NCBI GenBank assembly: GCA_021776195.1
Contig: JAJFGK010000081.1
Location: 7,497-71,496, forward strand
DNA length: 64,000 bases
Direction: 5' to 3'
Origin: Kiloniellaceae bacterium
GTDB lineage: Bacteria > Pseudomonadota > Alphaproteobacteria > Kiloniellales > Kiloniellaceae
Shown here: positions 1 to 9,606 of the stretch, in pieces
Position numbering within the stretch: the first letter of the stretch is position 1
How the letters are laid out: every line of letters begins with the position of its first letter
Translations under genes and position numbers: made by a program
The notes under the pieces: model-generated
Told to the model about the DNA's origin: nothing
Database searches by the model: none
Seen by the model: only the letters and a program-made list of their open reading frames with translations

Positions 1-139
1 CGCGAAAGATCAGATCGGCGGAGCGGACCTGTTCCTCGGGCGACATGGCGGCGCAGGAGCAAGCCAGGGCCGGGCCGAGCCAGCCCATCGTGAAGACGGC
101 AAAGAGAAGCGTGCCAGCCATCCAGCGTCCAGCGATCAT
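1..139 (-). CDS. Secreted Cys-rich protein, N-terminal fragment
   Basis: Only the first 46 codons lie in the window; the gene runs off the left edge. The start is the ATG at 139, preceded by GGAG eight bases upstream. The translation has a short basic start (MIAGRWM), a hydrophobic core and an ALA-C junction, so it is a signal peptide for export. The mature start reads CSCAAMSPEEQVRSADLIF. This CSC plus S-x-EE-x(4)-AD-x-IF pattern is typical of small exported bacterial proteins distantly like the TIMP/netrin fold, where a first-turn cysteine pair is used in disulfides. That family link is inference from a short stretch. The residues before the cysteine fit a lipobox poorly, so signal peptidase I cleavage is more likely. 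Confidence 0.6.
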   Translation of the reverse strand, partial: MIAGRWMAGTLLFAVFTMGWLGPALACSCAAMSPEEQVRSADLIFR

Positions 140-232
140 GGTGAGGTCTCCCGCATCGGATTATCGGACCTCGCCAGGATAATCGTCGGACCGCGCCCTG
201 GGAACCGCTCTGTGGGCCGACCCTCCGAGGGC

Positions 233-709
233 TCAGCCCTCCAGCACCTTTTCCAGCTCCACAATGCGCTCATCGAAGCCGCAGGCGCCATAGAGGTGAC
301 GGGCGCCATCGTTTCGGGCCAGCACGTCGATGCGCAGCCAGCGGGCGCCCCGTTCCCGCGCCAGAGCCTCGGCCGCGGCGATCAGGGCCCGGCCGATGCC
401 CCGGTTGCGATGGCTGTCCAGGACGCTCAGTTCCGAAATCAGGGCGTAGTGGTAGTTCTCCTCGTCATAGTCCTCGCAGAGGACATTGGCTTGAAGGTTG
501 GCGAAACCGACCACCGCGCCGTCGCACTCGGCGACCAGGAGATGACCGTCCTTCTCCCGGTTATGGTCTTCGAGCAACGGCAGGTACCACTCGGCCACCG
601 CCGCGCCGGTCAGCGAGCGGACATCGATCGCCCGCTCGAAATCCTGCATCTGGACGATACAGGCATTGATCGCCGCGCGGTCCTCGGGTCTGTAGGGGCG
701 TATAATCAT
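233..709 (-). CDS. GNAT family N-acetyltransferase
   Basis: A 158-residue protein of normal length for a single GNAT domain. It starts MIIRPYRPEDRAAI, the usual first strand and helix. The acetyl-CoA pyrophosphate loop is visible near residue 100 as HRNRGIGRALI (R/Q-x-x-G-x-G/A), preceded by a conserved YHYALISELSVL strand. The C-terminal half carries LYGACGFDE, the common GNAT terminal motif. It probably acetylates a small molecule or an amino group on a protein in the cytoplasm; the substrate cannot be told. It converges on the left-edge gene side and is divergent from the amidohydrolase gene. The ATG at 709 has only a weak ribosome-binding site. Confidence 0.85.
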   Translation of the reverse strand: MIIRPYRPEDRAAINACIVQMQDFERAIDVRSLTGAAVAEWYLPLLEDHNREKDGHLLVAECDGAVVGFANLQANVLCEDYDEENYHYALISELSVLDSHRNRGIGRALIAAAEALARERGARWLRIDVLARNDGARHLYGACGFDERIVELEKVLEG

Positions 710-782
710 GACGGCGTGTTCTAATGGTTGCTCTCGCGAATGACAATCGGGCAGGCTGGCCGTTCAAGACGAGGAACAATCC

Positions 783-2216
783 ATGACCGACATCCTGATC
801 GAGAACGCCACCGTCATCACCATGGACCCGGCGCGGCGCGTCATCGAGCAGGGTGCGGTGGCGATCAGCGGTGCGCGAATCGAGGCGGTCGGCCCGACCG
901 AGGAGGTCCGGCGCGGGCGCAATCCGGCCCAGGTCATCGACGGGCATAGAATGGCGGTGCTGCCCGGGCTGATTGACTGCCATGCCCACGCCGGCCACGG
1001 CCTGGTGAAGTCGCTCGGCACCGGCAGCGACCGGGGCGAGGCCTGGAACGGGGCCTGCGAGGCGATCTATGCCCGCGGCTCGACCGAGAAGTTCTGGGCC
1101 GCCGAGGCGGCCTTGGCCGGGCTCGAGCGCCTGAAGGCCGGGGTGACCTGCGGCGTCTCGCTGCTCGGCGGCGGCGACGACATCCACCGCAGCGATCACC
1201 CGGCCTATGCCGCCGCCCACTGCCGCGTCATCGAACGGCTGGGCACCCGCGCCATCGTCGCCGTGGGTCCCGGCCGGCCGCCCTACCCGCACCGCTTCGT
1301 CCGCTTCGAGGAGGGCCAGGAGGAGGAGCGCGCCGTGACCTTCGACGAGGAGATGGCGGTGAGCGAGCAGGTGGTGAAGGACTGGCACGGGGGCGCCGGG
1401 GGCCGCATCCTGATCGCCCTGGTCAGCCCGGTCTTTCGCGGCGACGCGGCCCGCGACGGCGCCGAACTGGCGACCATCAAGGCCATGGCCGCGGCGGTCG
1501 GTGCCCTGCGCCAACGCTACGGCCTGCTGCTGACCCAGGACGGCCACAGCGAGGGGTCCCTGGACTTCACGGCGCGCGAACTGGGCCTCATGGGGCCCTG
1601 GGCCCTGATGTCCCATTCGGTCGACCTGACACCCGAGGACATGGCCGCCTGCCGCGACAGCGGGGCCCGGGTGGTGCACAACCCCAGTGCCATTCGCTCG
1701 ATTTTCGGGCGCTGTCCGGCACCCGAGTTGATGGAGATGGGCGTGATCGTGGCGATCGGGTCGGATGCCGCGGCGCCCGACCGGGGCTACGACATGTTCC
1801 GTCACATGGCCCAGTGCATGCACTATCACCGGCGCCATTTTCGCGATCCGACCGTCCTGCCGCCGGGCAAGGCCTTGGAGATGACCACCATCGGCGCGGC
1901 GCGCTCGCTGGGTCTCGACGGTGAGTTGGGCTCCCTGGAGCCGGGCAAGCGGGCCGACCTGATCCTGGTCAATCTTTTCAAGCCGCACCTGGTCCCGCTC
2001 AACATGCCGCTGGTCCGCCTCGCCCACTTCGCCAACGCCGCCGACGTGGATACCGTGCTGGTCGAGGGCAAGATCCTGATGCGCGGCCGCGAGGTTCTGA
2101 CCCTGGACGAAACCGAGGTCCTGGAAGAGGCCGAGCGCGAGGCAATCGCCGCGCTGGAGCTCAGCGGCCTGCAGCATCTGACCGAAGAACCGGCAAGCTT
2201 CTGGGGCCGTCACTGA
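783..2216 (+). CDS. Amidohydrolase (AtzA/SsnA-type deaminase family)
   Basis: A 477-residue cytosolic metal-dependent hydrolase of the amidohydrolase superfamily, in the branch with S-adenosylhomocysteine/methylthioadenosine deaminase and chlorohydrolases. The order is typical: an N-terminal beta sandwich (ILIENATVITMD), then GLIDCHAHAGHG with the metal-binding His67 and His69, a DGHSEG segment, the second histidine region LMSHSVDLTPEDM, the catalytic Asp in GSDAAAPDRGYDMF, and the C-terminal ALEMTTIGAARSLG and LGSLEPGKRADLI motifs. The ATG at 783 has GAGGA eight bases upstream. It stands alone between a divergent acetyltransferase and a convergent fusion gene, so the substrate cannot be inferred from neighbours. 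A deaminase or hydrolase acting on a cyclic nitrogen compound is likely. Confidence 0.88.
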   Translation: MTDILIENATVITMDPARRVIEQGAVAISGARIEAVGPTEEVRRGRNPAQVIDGHRMAVLPGLIDCHAHAGHGLVKSLGTGSDRGEAWNGACEAIYARGSTEKFWAAEAALAGLERLKAGVTCGVSLLGGGDDIHRSDHPAYAAAHCRVIERLGTRAIVAVGPGRPPYPHRFVRFEEGQEEERAVTFDEEMAVSEQVVKDWHGGAGGRILIALVSPVFRGDAARDGAELATIKAMAAAVGALRQRYGLLLTQDGHSEGSLDFTARELGLMGPWALMSHSVDLTPEDMAACRDSGARVVHNPSAIRSIFGRCPAPELMEMGVIVAIGSDAAAPDRGYDMFRHMAQCMHYHRRHFRDPTVLPPGKALEMTTIGAARSLGLDGELGSLEPGKRADLILVNLFKPHLVPLNMPLVRLAHFANAADVDTVLVEGKILMRGREVLTLDETEVLEEAEREAIAALELSGLQHLTEEPASFWGRH

Positions 2217-2272
2217 CGCGGGGTGACGACGAAACGAGCGGGCGGTCTCGCGGTGTCGGACCGGCCCCCGTT

Positions 2273-5251
2273 CTAAGACCCCGCGTAGGGTCCCTGCAAC
2301 CCCAGCCGTTGCATCTCCGCGGCATAGCGGTTCGACCGGTCGATCAACTGGGCGCCGTAGCGCTCGATCAGGTCCTGACGCCGTTCGCTTTCCTCGATCG
2401 AAGACAAGGCTCCCAGGATCGCGGTCATCTGCTCGGCCAGGGCACGCAGACGACCCAGGGCCGCCGCATCGGCCGCCACCGCCGCCAAGCCGTTGGCCGT
2501 CACCTTGCCGACCCCGTTCACCGTGGTCGCGCCGGCATTCACATAGCCCTCGGGCAGGTCGCCCTTCAGGTTCATCACCGACCTGTGCTGGATTGCCTGA
2601 AAAATCTGATCGACGGCCTGCCTGGCACCCTCGACGCGGGACAGGTGCTCGGTGTCGGCCGCGGCGTGGGGCAGCAGCTCCATCTTGCCGCGGTGACGGG
2701 CCTCAAGCGCCAGATAGGGCACCATCGGCCCGCTCAGGGCACCGCTCTGCGCATCCTTGAAGAGATCGGCATCGATCGCGGCGTAGGCCACCTTGCCGCT
2801 GGTAAGAGCGGCATCGAGCGCCTCGCAGTCGATGACCTCGCCGCGGTCGTAGTTGATCACCACGGCGCCATTGTTCAGGGCTTCGAGGACAGAGGCGCTC
2901 ACGATCTTCTCGTTGGCGAAATGTCCGGTCTTGGCGTCGAGCGCGCCCAGTCCGGTATGGGGGCTGATCACGTCGGCGCCCGCCGCCGCTTCCTCCAGGG
3001 TCGCGGCGAACTGGAACCCTTCGGACTCGATCCAGTCCCGATGCAGCGGCCGGGCATGGATCGCCACCTCCATATTGAAGGCCTTGGCCAGCTTGGCCAG
3101 CTCGCGGCCGATGTTGCCGTAGCCGATGATGGCGATCTTCTTGCCCTCGAGCTTTTCGGTCGGATAGTCCCGTAGGTTCTTGCCGGTGTCGAAGTCGCCG
3201 CCGACGACCCGACGGTGCAGGTCCTCCACCGGCAGATTCGGCAGAACCTTCAACAGCGCCTTCATCGCCATCTGCGCGGTCGCGCGGCTGTTGAAGCTGG
3301 GGGTGTTCATCAGCGGCGCCCCGCCGCCCTCGCCGTTGCCGCCACCCCAGGAGGCGCTGCCCATGTTGCCGGTGCCGGCGCCGATCCGCACGCCGCCCTG
3401 GGCAAAGACGGAGTCCGGCGGCAGAAAGGTCGCCGCGACGATGGTGGCGTCATACTGGCCTTGGTCGGTCTGCGGCAGGATCTCTTCAGCGGTACTGAGA
3501 TCGGGCTGATAGAAGAAATGGATCTTGCCCGCTTCGAGAATCGTGTCTTCGGCGGCCGGCCCTTCGTGGAAGACACCGCCCCGGGCCTCGATGTGGGCGC
3601 GGACCTCGCTATGGTCGGGCTGCCCATCGGCATCGAACCTCAGCCCGACCAGATCGGCGACCAGGACCTTGTAGGCCCGCGTGGGGTCGTCCTGGCGCGC
3701 GCGCCGGCCGGCGCCGGCAGGGGCGGCAAAGGTTTCGCCCTGGAGCGCGAGCTCTTCCTCCAGCACCACGATCTTGGCCCGGTGGTAGGCATACCGCAGG
3801 TTATCCAGCAGGGCCGTGACGTCGCTGTCGGGCCGGATTCCGCCGATCCAGGCGCGATAGTCGCCGGGGGTTCCCGGGAAGGCGTTCACGTAGCGGGCAA
3901 CATCCAGGCCGGGCTCGTAGTCGCCATTGGGATGGGTCAGCCCCTCGTAGCCAAGGATCTGTTTCGAGCGGGCGATGATCCGGCCGTGCAGGCCAGGGTC
4001 GGTGACGTCGGGGTCGTTGACCTTCAACAGCGTCACCGCGGCGCCGCGGCGCTCGGCATCGGCGACGCCGAGTTCCAGGATCGGATGGTCGGCGACCCAC
4101 TCGTTGATCTTCTGGCGGTTGACCGTCGAGCGGCGGTTCAGCTCGCGCACCGGCCCGATGCGTTTTTCCGAGCGCAGCAGACCGAAGGTGGTCTCGGCGA
4201 AGGCCAGGGTGCTGTAAGTGTTGATGATGCCGCCCAGCATCTTGCCTTCTTCCGGGTCGAAGATCGGCCCCAGGGCGGTCGTCTGCGGGCCCGACAGCGG
4301 CATCTTGGGATCCACCGGAACGGCGATCTTGAGCTGCCTGGGGATGGCCCAGGAGGGGTTCTTCTGATTGGCCTCGATCAACGCCAGGGCCTGCGGCGTG
4401 AAGGAGGCGACGAAGTAGCCCGAAATGCCGCCGATGGCCTTTTGAAAGGGCATGAACATGCAGCACTTGGCCGTGACCTGGCGCACGACCTCCTCCGGCC
4501 AGGGCATGGCCCCCAGCATCGAGGTGCTGTCGATGACCGCGTGATGCGCCACCGGATCGCGGCCGAGCCACTCCAGCAGATTGGCGATGTCCTGCTCGGT
4601 GTAGGTGGTGGCCCCGGTGGTCTCGTGGCCGACGCCGACGAAGATCTTGACGCCCATGGCCTCCAGCTCGTCGGCCGAGGGAATGGCGCCCTCGTTCTCG
4701 CTGAAATGGAGGCGCGCCTCGTCGCCGTTCTTGGCCAGGCGCTGCATCTCGATCAACTGGGCGCCCCAGGACTGGCGAAAGAAGCCGCCGGCCTTGGCGG
4801 CGTCGGATTCCGGACGGGGCGTGTCGACGTAGACCTGCTGGTCCAGGTCGTTGGCGTCGATCATGTGGAGGACGCAGACCGTGAAGCCGCTGTGACCGCC
4901 ACCCAGGCCCACGGCCATCTTGTTCGAGCGGGGAAACTCGAAGTAGCGGTGAATTTCGCGCATCATGTCCAACAGGATCTTATCGGCCGGATAGCCGCGA
5001 TGCATGGACCGGCCGATCTCGGCCGCGGTAAAGGGCCCGACGTCCCGGCCCGTATCGTCCAGCTTGCGGTAGGTCGACTCCAGCCAGGCCTCGAACTCGA
5101 AGCGCAGCAGCCGTGAGTCGGCCTCGTCCGCGGTCACGTCGGTAATCGGCCCGACGCCGAAAAAAGGGTTCGAGGTCCGCGCCGGTGGGCCATCCGCTGT
5201 CGCCGCCAGGGACGCCTGTCGCTGCGCCTTCAACTCGTCGATCGTTGCCAT
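2273..5251 (-). CDS. SerC-like aminotransferase fused to SerA-like dehydrogenase
   Basis: A 992-residue two-enzyme fusion. Residues ~25-490 look like a class V PLP aminotransferase: HETTGATTY, a conserved [13 protein letters not shown] strand, and the probable Schiff-base lysine K271 in [10 protein letters not shown], which resembles the WSWQKVLGG site of the separate SerC in this window. After a linker with a charged stretch near 510-525, residues ~530-890 form a D-2-hydroxyacid dehydrogenase: substrate-side [14 protein letters not shown], Rossmann loop GYGNIG (710-715), the catalytic-type arginine in NYDRGEVID (~803) and histidine in [11 protein letters not shown] (~862). A helical tail follows. 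The ATG at 5251 is chosen because GGGAGAG lies eight bases upstream; a GTG 24 bases earlier lacks this. The two activities would suit an amino acid/2-oxoacid/2-hydroxyacid conversion. The true substrate is unknown, and serine synthesis already has dedicated genes here. Confidence 0.82.
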   Translation of the reverse strand: MATIDELKAQRQASLAATADGPPARTSNPFFGVGPITDVTADEADSRLLRFEFEAWLESTYRKLDDTGRDVGPFTAAEIGRSMHRGYPADKILLDMMREIHRYFEFPRSNKMAVGLGGGHSGFTVCVLHMIDANDLDQQVYVDTPRPESDAAKAGGFFRQSWGAQLIEMQRLAKNGDEARLHFSENEGAIPSADELEAMGVKIFVGVGHETTGATTYTEQDIANLLEWLGRDPVAHHAVIDSTSMLGAMPWPEEVVRQVTAKCCMFMPFQKAIGGISGYFVASFTPQALALIEANQKNPSWAIPRQLKIAVPVDPKMPLSGPQTTALGPIFDPEEGKMLGGIINTYSTLAFAETTFGLLRSEKRIGPVRELNRRSTVNRQKINEWVADHPILELGVADAERRGAAVTLLKVNDPDVTDPGLHGRIIARSKQILGYEGLTHPNGDYEPGLDVARYVNAFPGTPGDYRAWIGGIRPDSDVTALLDNLRYAYHRAKIVVLEEELALQGETFAAPAGAGRRARQDDPTRAYKVLVADLVGLRFDADGQPDHSEVRAHIEARGGVFHEGPAAEDTILEAGKIHFFYQPDLSTAEEILPQTDQGQYDATIVAATFLPPDSVFAQGGVRIGAGTGNMGSASWGGGNGEGGGAPLMNTPSFNSRATAQMAMKALLKVLPNLPVEDLHRRVVGGDFDTGKNLRDYPTEKLEGKKIAIIGYGNIGRELAKLAKAFNMEVAIHARPLHRDWIESEGFQFAATLEEAAAGADVISPHTGLGALDAKTGHFANEKIVSASVLEALNNGAVVINYDRGEVIDCEALDAALTSGKVAYAAIDADLFKDAQSGALSGPMVPYLALEARHRGKMELLPHAAADTEHLSRVEGARQAVDQIFQAIQHRSVMNLKGDLPEGYVNAGATTVNGVGKVTANGLAAVAADAAALGRLRALAEQMTAILGALSSIEESERRQDLIERYGAQLIDRSNRYAAEMQRLGLQGPYAGS

Positions 5252-5630
5252 TTTTTTGTCTCTCCCTGTGTTCACGTCGCGGCGCGACCGTCATGTCCGC
5301 TTTTCAAGACGCGCGACCCATCGATTCCGACATTGCGGAGCCGAGCGGCGACAATATGCCGGCCGCCACTACCAGACAGCGACATCCGCGCCGGACTCTT
5401 GCGAATATCCGCCCCGGGCAGCGCTTTGCGGGGATGCCGGGTCCGGCCTGGGCCCACGCACTTGCGGCCCCCGCGGCGACGCCCCAAACTGCGGGCCCTA
5501 TCAAAGGCCCCTGACGCCGGGTCCCGCCCGGGCCGGTTCGCCTGCAAGACCGAACCGCGGTGACCTGGCGCTTTTGCTGGAGCCAGGGTTGGGATATTCA
5601 AGTGCCGCTGATTTGGGGGAGGGAGGTGTC
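5252..5630. other. Intergenic region between divergent genes
   Basis: This 379-base stretch separates the fusion gene (leftward) from the acyl-CoA dehydrogenase gene (rightward), so promoters for both should lie here. No clear sigma-70 pair, terminator or RNA gene was recognised. The open frames across it have no ribosome-binding site or family resemblance. A purine-rich GGGGGAGGGAGG just before 5631 is the ribosome-binding site of the acyl-CoA dehydrogenase. Confidence 0.5.
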
Positions 5631-6857
5631 ATGAGTTTCGAGCCGCGCGATGAGGTCAAGGCCCTCGAGGTCGAACTCGAGGCCTTCATGAGCGAGCGGA
5701 TCTATCCCAACGAGCAGCTCTACTACGAGCAACTGGCGAAGGACCGTTGGACCTCGCCGCCGATCCTGGAGAGCCTGAAAGCCGAGGCCCGGAGCGCCGG
5801 CCTGTGGAACCTCTTTCTGCCCGACAAGACCCTGGGCAGGGGCCTTCGCAATCTCGACTATGCGCCGCTCTGCGAGATCATGGGACGTTCGCCGATCGCG
5901 CCCGAAGTCTTCAACTGCAGCGCGCCGGACACCGGCAACATGGAGACCCTTTGGCTGTTCGGCACCGATGCGCAAAAGGAACGCTGGCTGACCCCTCTTC
6001 TGGCCGGCGAGATCCGCTCGGGCTTTGCCATGACCGAACCCGATGTCGCCTCCTCCGACGCGACCAACATTCAAGGCTCGATCCGGCCCGACGGCGATCA
6101 CTACGTGATCGACGCGCGCAAGTGGTGGACCTCCGGCGCCGGGCACAAGCGCTGCGAAGTTCTCATCTTCATGGGCAAGACCGACATCCGGGCCGAGCCT
6201 TACCGGCAGCAGTCCATGATCCTGGTGCCGGTCGACACGCCCGGCGTGGAGATCCTGCGCCCCCTCACCGTCTTTGGCTACGACGACGCGCCCAAGGGCC
6301 ATATGGAGGTCTCCTTCCAGGACGTCCGGGTGCCGGCCGAGAACATCCTGCTGGGCGAAGGCCGCGGCTTCGAGATCGCCCAGGCCCGCCTCGGCCCCGG
6401 GCGCATTCACCACTGCATGCGCTTGCTGGGCCTGGCCGAGCGCGCCCTGGAATCGATGTGCGCCAGGGCCCAGGAGCGGGTCGCCTTCGGCCGCCGGCTC
6501 GCCGAACAGGGCGTGGTGCAGGAGGCCATCGCCCGCTCGCGCCTCGAAATCGAGCAGGCCCGCATGCTGGTCTTGAAGGCCGCCTGGAAGGTCGACCAGG
6601 TCGGCGGAAAGGGTGCCCGCGCCGAGGTCGCCATGATCAAGGCCGGGGTCCCGGCCATGGCCCAGCAGGTCATCGACCGGGCCATCCAGGTCCATGGCGG
6701 CGGCGGCGTTTCGGGCGACTTCGGCCTGGCCAAGGCCTGGGCCCTGGCCCGCACGCTGCGCCTCGCCGACGGTCCCGACGAGGTGCACCTGCGTTCCATC
6801 GCACGGGCCGAGCTGAAGAAACCCGCCGAACTGTGGAAGACGAAACGCCAGAACTGA
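5631..6857 (+). CDS. Acyl-CoA dehydrogenase (ACAD10/11-like)
   Basis: A 408-residue FAD enzyme that introduces a double bond into an acyl-CoA. The N-terminal helical domain leads to the mid beta domain with [16 protein letters not shown] and [13 protein letters not shown], both classic ACAD flavin and substrate motifs. The C-terminal helical domain has [12 protein letters not shown] and [12 protein letters not shown]. In place of the usual YEGT catalytic segment it has [10 protein letters not shown], the form seen in the ACAD10/11 and LvaC group. The frame is open further upstream, but the ATG at 5631 has a very strong GGGAGG site. The next gene, ten bases on, is an APH-type kinase. In mammalian ACAD10/11 kinase and dehydrogenase are one polypeptide, and bacterial LvaA/LvaC act on 4-hydroxyacyl-CoA. 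A similar role here is inference. Confidence 0.9.
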   Translation: MSFEPRDEVKALEVELEAFMSERIYPNEQLYYEQLAKDRWTSPPILESLKAEARSAGLWNLFLPDKTLGRGLRNLDYAPLCEIMGRSPIAPEVFNCSAPDTGNMETLWLFGTDAQKERWLTPLLAGEIRSGFAMTEPDVASSDATNIQGSIRPDGDHYVIDARKWWTSGAGHKRCEVLIFMGKTDIRAEPYRQQSMILVPVDTPGVEILRPLTVFGYDDAPKGHMEVSFQDVRVPAENILLGEGRGFEIAQARLGPGRIHHCMRLLGLAERALESMCARAQERVAFGRRLAEQGVVQEAIARSRLEIEQARMLVLKAAWKVDQVGGKGARAEVAMIKAGVPAMAQQVIDRAIQVHGGGGVSGDFGLAKAWALARTLRLADGPDEVHLRSIARAELKKPAELWKTKRQN

Positions 6858-6867
6858 GGCCTGCCCC

Positions 6868-7959
6868 ATGACGACGGACCCCATGACCGCGGGAAGCTTC
6901 GACGATCCGGAATTGCGGGCCGAGCGGGCCGACGAGAAGCTGCCACTGGCCCGGCTCGATCCTTATCTGCGCGACCGCCTGCCCGCCACCGAAGGCGCGC
7001 TCAGGGTCGCCCAGTTCGGCGGCGGCAAGGCCAACCTGACCTATCTGCTGGCCTTTGAGACGGACCGGGTGACCAGCGAGTACGTCCTGCGCCGTCCGCC
7101 TCTGGGGCCGGTGGCGCCCTCGGCCCACGACATGGGGCGCGAGCACCGGGTGCTGTCGCGCCTCGCCGAGCACTTCGCCCTGGCGCCGATGTGCTATCTC
7201 CACTGCACCGACAAGGCGATCATCGGCGCCGAGTTTCAGGTCATGGAGCGCCGCCGCGGCCAGGTCATCCGGGAGGTCATTCCGGAAGGCGACCGCGATC
7301 CCGAAACGCTCCAGGGCATCGGCCAGATGCTGATCGATGTGTTGGCGGATTTTCACAGGCTGGACCGCCAGGCCGTGGGTCTCGGCGACCTCGGTCACCC
7401 GCCAGGATTCGTCGAACGGCAGCTCGAGGGCTGGGCCAAGCGTTGGCACGCCGCGGTGGAAGAGCCCAACCCGGCGATGGACCGCCTGATCGCCTGGCTG
7501 CGCGACCGGCTGCCGACCTCGCATCACGAAAGCCTGCTGCACAACGACTACAAGCTCGACAACCTGTTGCTCGACGGCGCCGACCCGACCCGGGCGGTGG
7601 CGATCCTCGACTGGGACATGGGGACCAGCGGCGACCCGCTGATGGATCTCGGCTACCTCTTGAACCAATGGGTCGAAGAGGACGACGACCCGGCCTGGAT
7701 CGAGGCCAGCCACATGCCGAGCCACACGCCGGGCTTCCCGCGCCGCGTCGAGGCGATCGAACGCTACGCCCGGCGCACCGGTTTCACGGTCGATGCGATC
7801 GACTGGTACCACGCCTTTGCGGCCATGAAATTCGCTGTCATTATCCAGCAAATCTACATCCGCTACCGTCGCGGCCAGACCCAGGACGAACGCTTTGCCG
7901 ATTTCGGCCAGCGGGCCCAGAACTTCGTCGACAAGGGTGCGATGATCGCCGGATTGTGA
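6868..7959 (+). CDS. APH-family phosphotransferase, ACAD partner kinase
   Basis: A 363-residue kinase of the aminoglycoside phosphotransferase/choline kinase fold. The nucleotide-binding N-lobe begins VAQFGGGKANLTYLL, followed by YVLRRPP with the ATP-anchoring strand. The catalytic loop is LLHNDYKLDNLLLD near residue 230 (Brenner-type HNDYKxDN), and the metal-binding aspartate sits in ILDWDMGTSGDP. It closely resembles the kinase half of ACAD10/11 and LvaA rather than drug-resistance enzymes. It follows the acyl-CoA dehydrogenase by ten bases, so the two are almost surely co-transcribed. The likely job is to phosphorylate a 4-hydroxyacyl-CoA so that the hydroxyl can be moved or removed. A second in-frame ATG at 6883 is an alternative start. 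Confidence 0.87.
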   Translation: MTTDPMTAGSFDDPELRAERADEKLPLARLDPYLRDRLPATEGALRVAQFGGGKANLTYLLAFETDRVTSEYVLRRPPLGPVAPSAHDMGREHRVLSRLAEHFALAPMCYLHCTDKAIIGAEFQVMERRRGQVIREVIPEGDRDPETLQGIGQMLIDVLADFHRLDRQAVGLGDLGHPPGFVERQLEGWAKRWHAAVEEPNPAMDRLIAWLRDRLPTSHHESLLHNDYKLDNLLLDGADPTRAVAILDWDMGTSGDPLMDLGYLLNQWVEEDDDPAWIEASHMPSHTPGFPRRVEAIERYARRTGFTVDAIDWYHAFAAMKFAVIIQQIYIRYRRGQTQDERFADFGQRAQNFVDKGAMIAGL

Positions 7960-8006
7960 GGCGGCGCGCCGTCGCTGAAGAACCACGAATGACATGGAGG
8001 CTCCCG

Positions 8007-8327
8007 ATGATTTTCGACCATCGCACTTACGTTTGCCGGCCCGGCACCATCAAGAAGCACATGGCCCTCTACGAAGAGTATGGCTATGGGCCGCAGACCC
8101 GCCACGTCGGCCAGCCCCTGCTCTATGCCGTGACCGAGACCGGCAATCCCAACGCCTATATCCATATCTGGGTCTACGAGAGTGCCGCCGACCGCGCCAC
8201 CAAGCGCGCCGCCATGCAGGCCGATCCCGACTGGCAGACCTACCTGGCCAAGAGCGCCGAGGCCGGCTACCTGGTCAGCCAGGAGAACCAGCTGCTGACC
8301 GAAGCGCCCTTCTTCGCGCTGCCCTGA
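8007..8327 (+). CDS. NIPSNAP family protein
   Basis: A 106-residue single-domain protein of the dimeric alpha/beta barrel type. It begins MIFDHRTYVCRPGTI, where the D-x-R-T-Y opening is a NIPSNAP hallmark, and contains HIWVYES followed by a repeated alanine/arginine-rich helix. NIPSNAP domains often accompany catabolic enzymes and may be monooxygenase-like or structural; the exact reaction is not known. The start at 8007 has GGAGG seven bases upstream. It lies 47 bases after the APH kinase gene in the same direction, so it probably belongs to the acyl-CoA dehydrogenase-kinase operon. Confidence 0.85.
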   Translation: MIFDHRTYVCRPGTIKKHMALYEEYGYGPQTRHVGQPLLYAVTETGNPNAYIHIWVYESAADRATKRAAMQADPDWQTYLAKSAEAGYLVSQENQLLTEAPFFALP

Positions 8328-8334
8328 TCGCCGC

Positions 8335-9555
8335 TCAGCCTGGCTGGCGCGCCAGCCAGGCAAGGGCGTCCTGGGCGGCGGCCCGGCCGGTGGCAAAGCA
8401 GGCCTGCAGCAGGTAACCGCCGGTCGGCGCCTCCCAATCGAGCATCTCGCCGGCCAGGAAGACGCCGGGACGCGCCCGCAGCATGTAGTCCGGGCCGAGC
8501 GCCTCGAAGGCCACGCCGCCGGCGGTCGAGATGGCCCGCGCCAGCGGCAGAGGCGCGGCGAGCTCGAGCGGCAGTGCCTTGATCAGTCCGGCCAGCGTCG
8601 CCGCGTCTCCCGGCAGCTTGTTGTCCGTGGCCTCGCGCAGCAGGTTGGCGGCCACCGGCGACAGGCCGGCGGCCTTGCGCAGGTGGTTGGACAGCGACTG
8701 ACCCTTGCGCGGCTTGGCCAGCCGCTTGACAAGCGCCGCCTGGGACTGACCCGGCTTCAGGTCGATCGTCAGCACCACCGGCTCAGGGCCCGCGAAGGCC
8801 TCGCGCAGCACCCCCGCGAGGCCATAGACCGCGCCGCCCTCCAGACCCTGGGCCGTGACGACCGCCTCGCCGCGAACCCGCCGTCCGGCAAAGGCGAGGG
8901 CGATGGTCTTGAGGGGCTGGCCGGCGAAGCGGTCGCGAAAGAGGTCGCTCCAGGCCACCGCGAAGCCGCAGTTGGCCGGTCGCAGGGGCGCGACCTCGAC
9001 GCCGCGGTCCGCCAGGGTCCCGGTCCAGGCACCGTCGCCGCCGAGGCGCGGCCAGGAGGCACCGCCCAGGGCCAGGACCGCGGCATCGCAGGCGACAGTC
9101 CGCGGGTCACCGGCCGCGTCGCGCACCAGGAGGCGGTCTTTGTCATCCCACCCTTCCCAGCGGTGCCGGAGGCAGATCTCCACGCCCAGGCCGTCCAGGC
9201 GCCCGAGCCAGGCGCGCAACAGGGGCGATGTCTTCAGCGCCCTGGGAAAGACCCGGCCGCTGGAGCCGACGAAGGTCGGCTGCCCCAGTTCCTCGCACCA
9301 GGCCCGGAGCGCCTCGGGCGGGAACGCGGCGATGGCCGGCTCCAGACGGGGCGCGGCCGCGCCGTAGCGGGCCAGAAAGGCCGGGGCCGCCTCGCTGTGG
9401 GTCAGGTTCAGCCCGCCGCGTCCGGCCAAGAGGAACTTGCGGCCGACCGAGGGCATGCGCTCGAAGACCGTGACCTTAGCGCCGGCCCGCGCCAGGGTCT
9501 CGGCCGCCATCAGACCGGCCGGCCCCGCGCCGACAACGGCGACAGAGGGGGTCAC
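8335..9555 (-). CDS. FAD-dependent oxidoreductase (TIGR03862/HI0933-like flavoprotein)
   Basis: A 406-residue flavoprotein. The N-terminus has a dinucleotide-binding motif VAVVGAGPAGLMAAE followed by VTVFERMPSVGRKFLLAGRGGLNLTHSE, the signature of the BaiN/HI0933-type flavoproteins. An internal ALGGASWPRLGGDG segment and the C-terminal GVFLAGEMLDWEAPTGGYLLQ close the FAD site. Members reduce double bonds (BaiN in bile acid metabolism) or have unknown substrates. It converges on the NIPSNAP gene with only seven bases between the stops. Assignment to the family is firm; the reaction is unknown. Confidence 0.85.
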   Translation of the reverse strand: MTPSVAVVGAGPAGLMAAETLARAGAKVTVFERMPSVGRKFLLAGRGGLNLTHSEAAPAFLARYGAAAPRLEPAIAAFPPEALRAWCEELGQPTFVGSSGRVFPRALKTSPLLRAWLGRLDGLGVEICLRHRWEGWDDKDRLLVRDAAGDPRTVACDAAVLALGGASWPRLGGDGAWTGTLADRGVEVAPLRPANCGFAVAWSDLFRDRFAGQPLKTIALAFAGRRVRGEAVVTAQGLEGGAVYGLAGVLREAFAGPEPVVLTIDLKPGQSQAALVKRLAKPRKGQSLSNHLRKAAGLSPVAANLLREATDNKLPGDAATLAGLIKALPLELAAPLPLARAISTAGGVAFEALGPDYMLRARPGVFLAGEMLDWEAPTGGYLLQACFATGRAAAQDALAWLARQPG

Positions 9556-9606
9556 GGTGAGCCCCTTGCGGCGGACGCGCTGTGCTCTCTGGCGCGGCGC
9601 GTCCGG

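Noticed and set aside
3215..5116. Long open frames antisense to the fusion gene (and similarly 561-2213, 10928-12046, 12089-13291)
   Set aside because: They lie opposite well-supported genes in GC-rich DNA where the third-position bias keeps the other strand open. They show no family motif, ribosome-binding site or sensible composition.
5256..5630. N-terminal extension of the acyl-CoA dehydrogenase
   Set aside because: The frame is open upstream but is arginine/proline-rich and unlike the family, and a very strong ribosome-binding site marks 5631.
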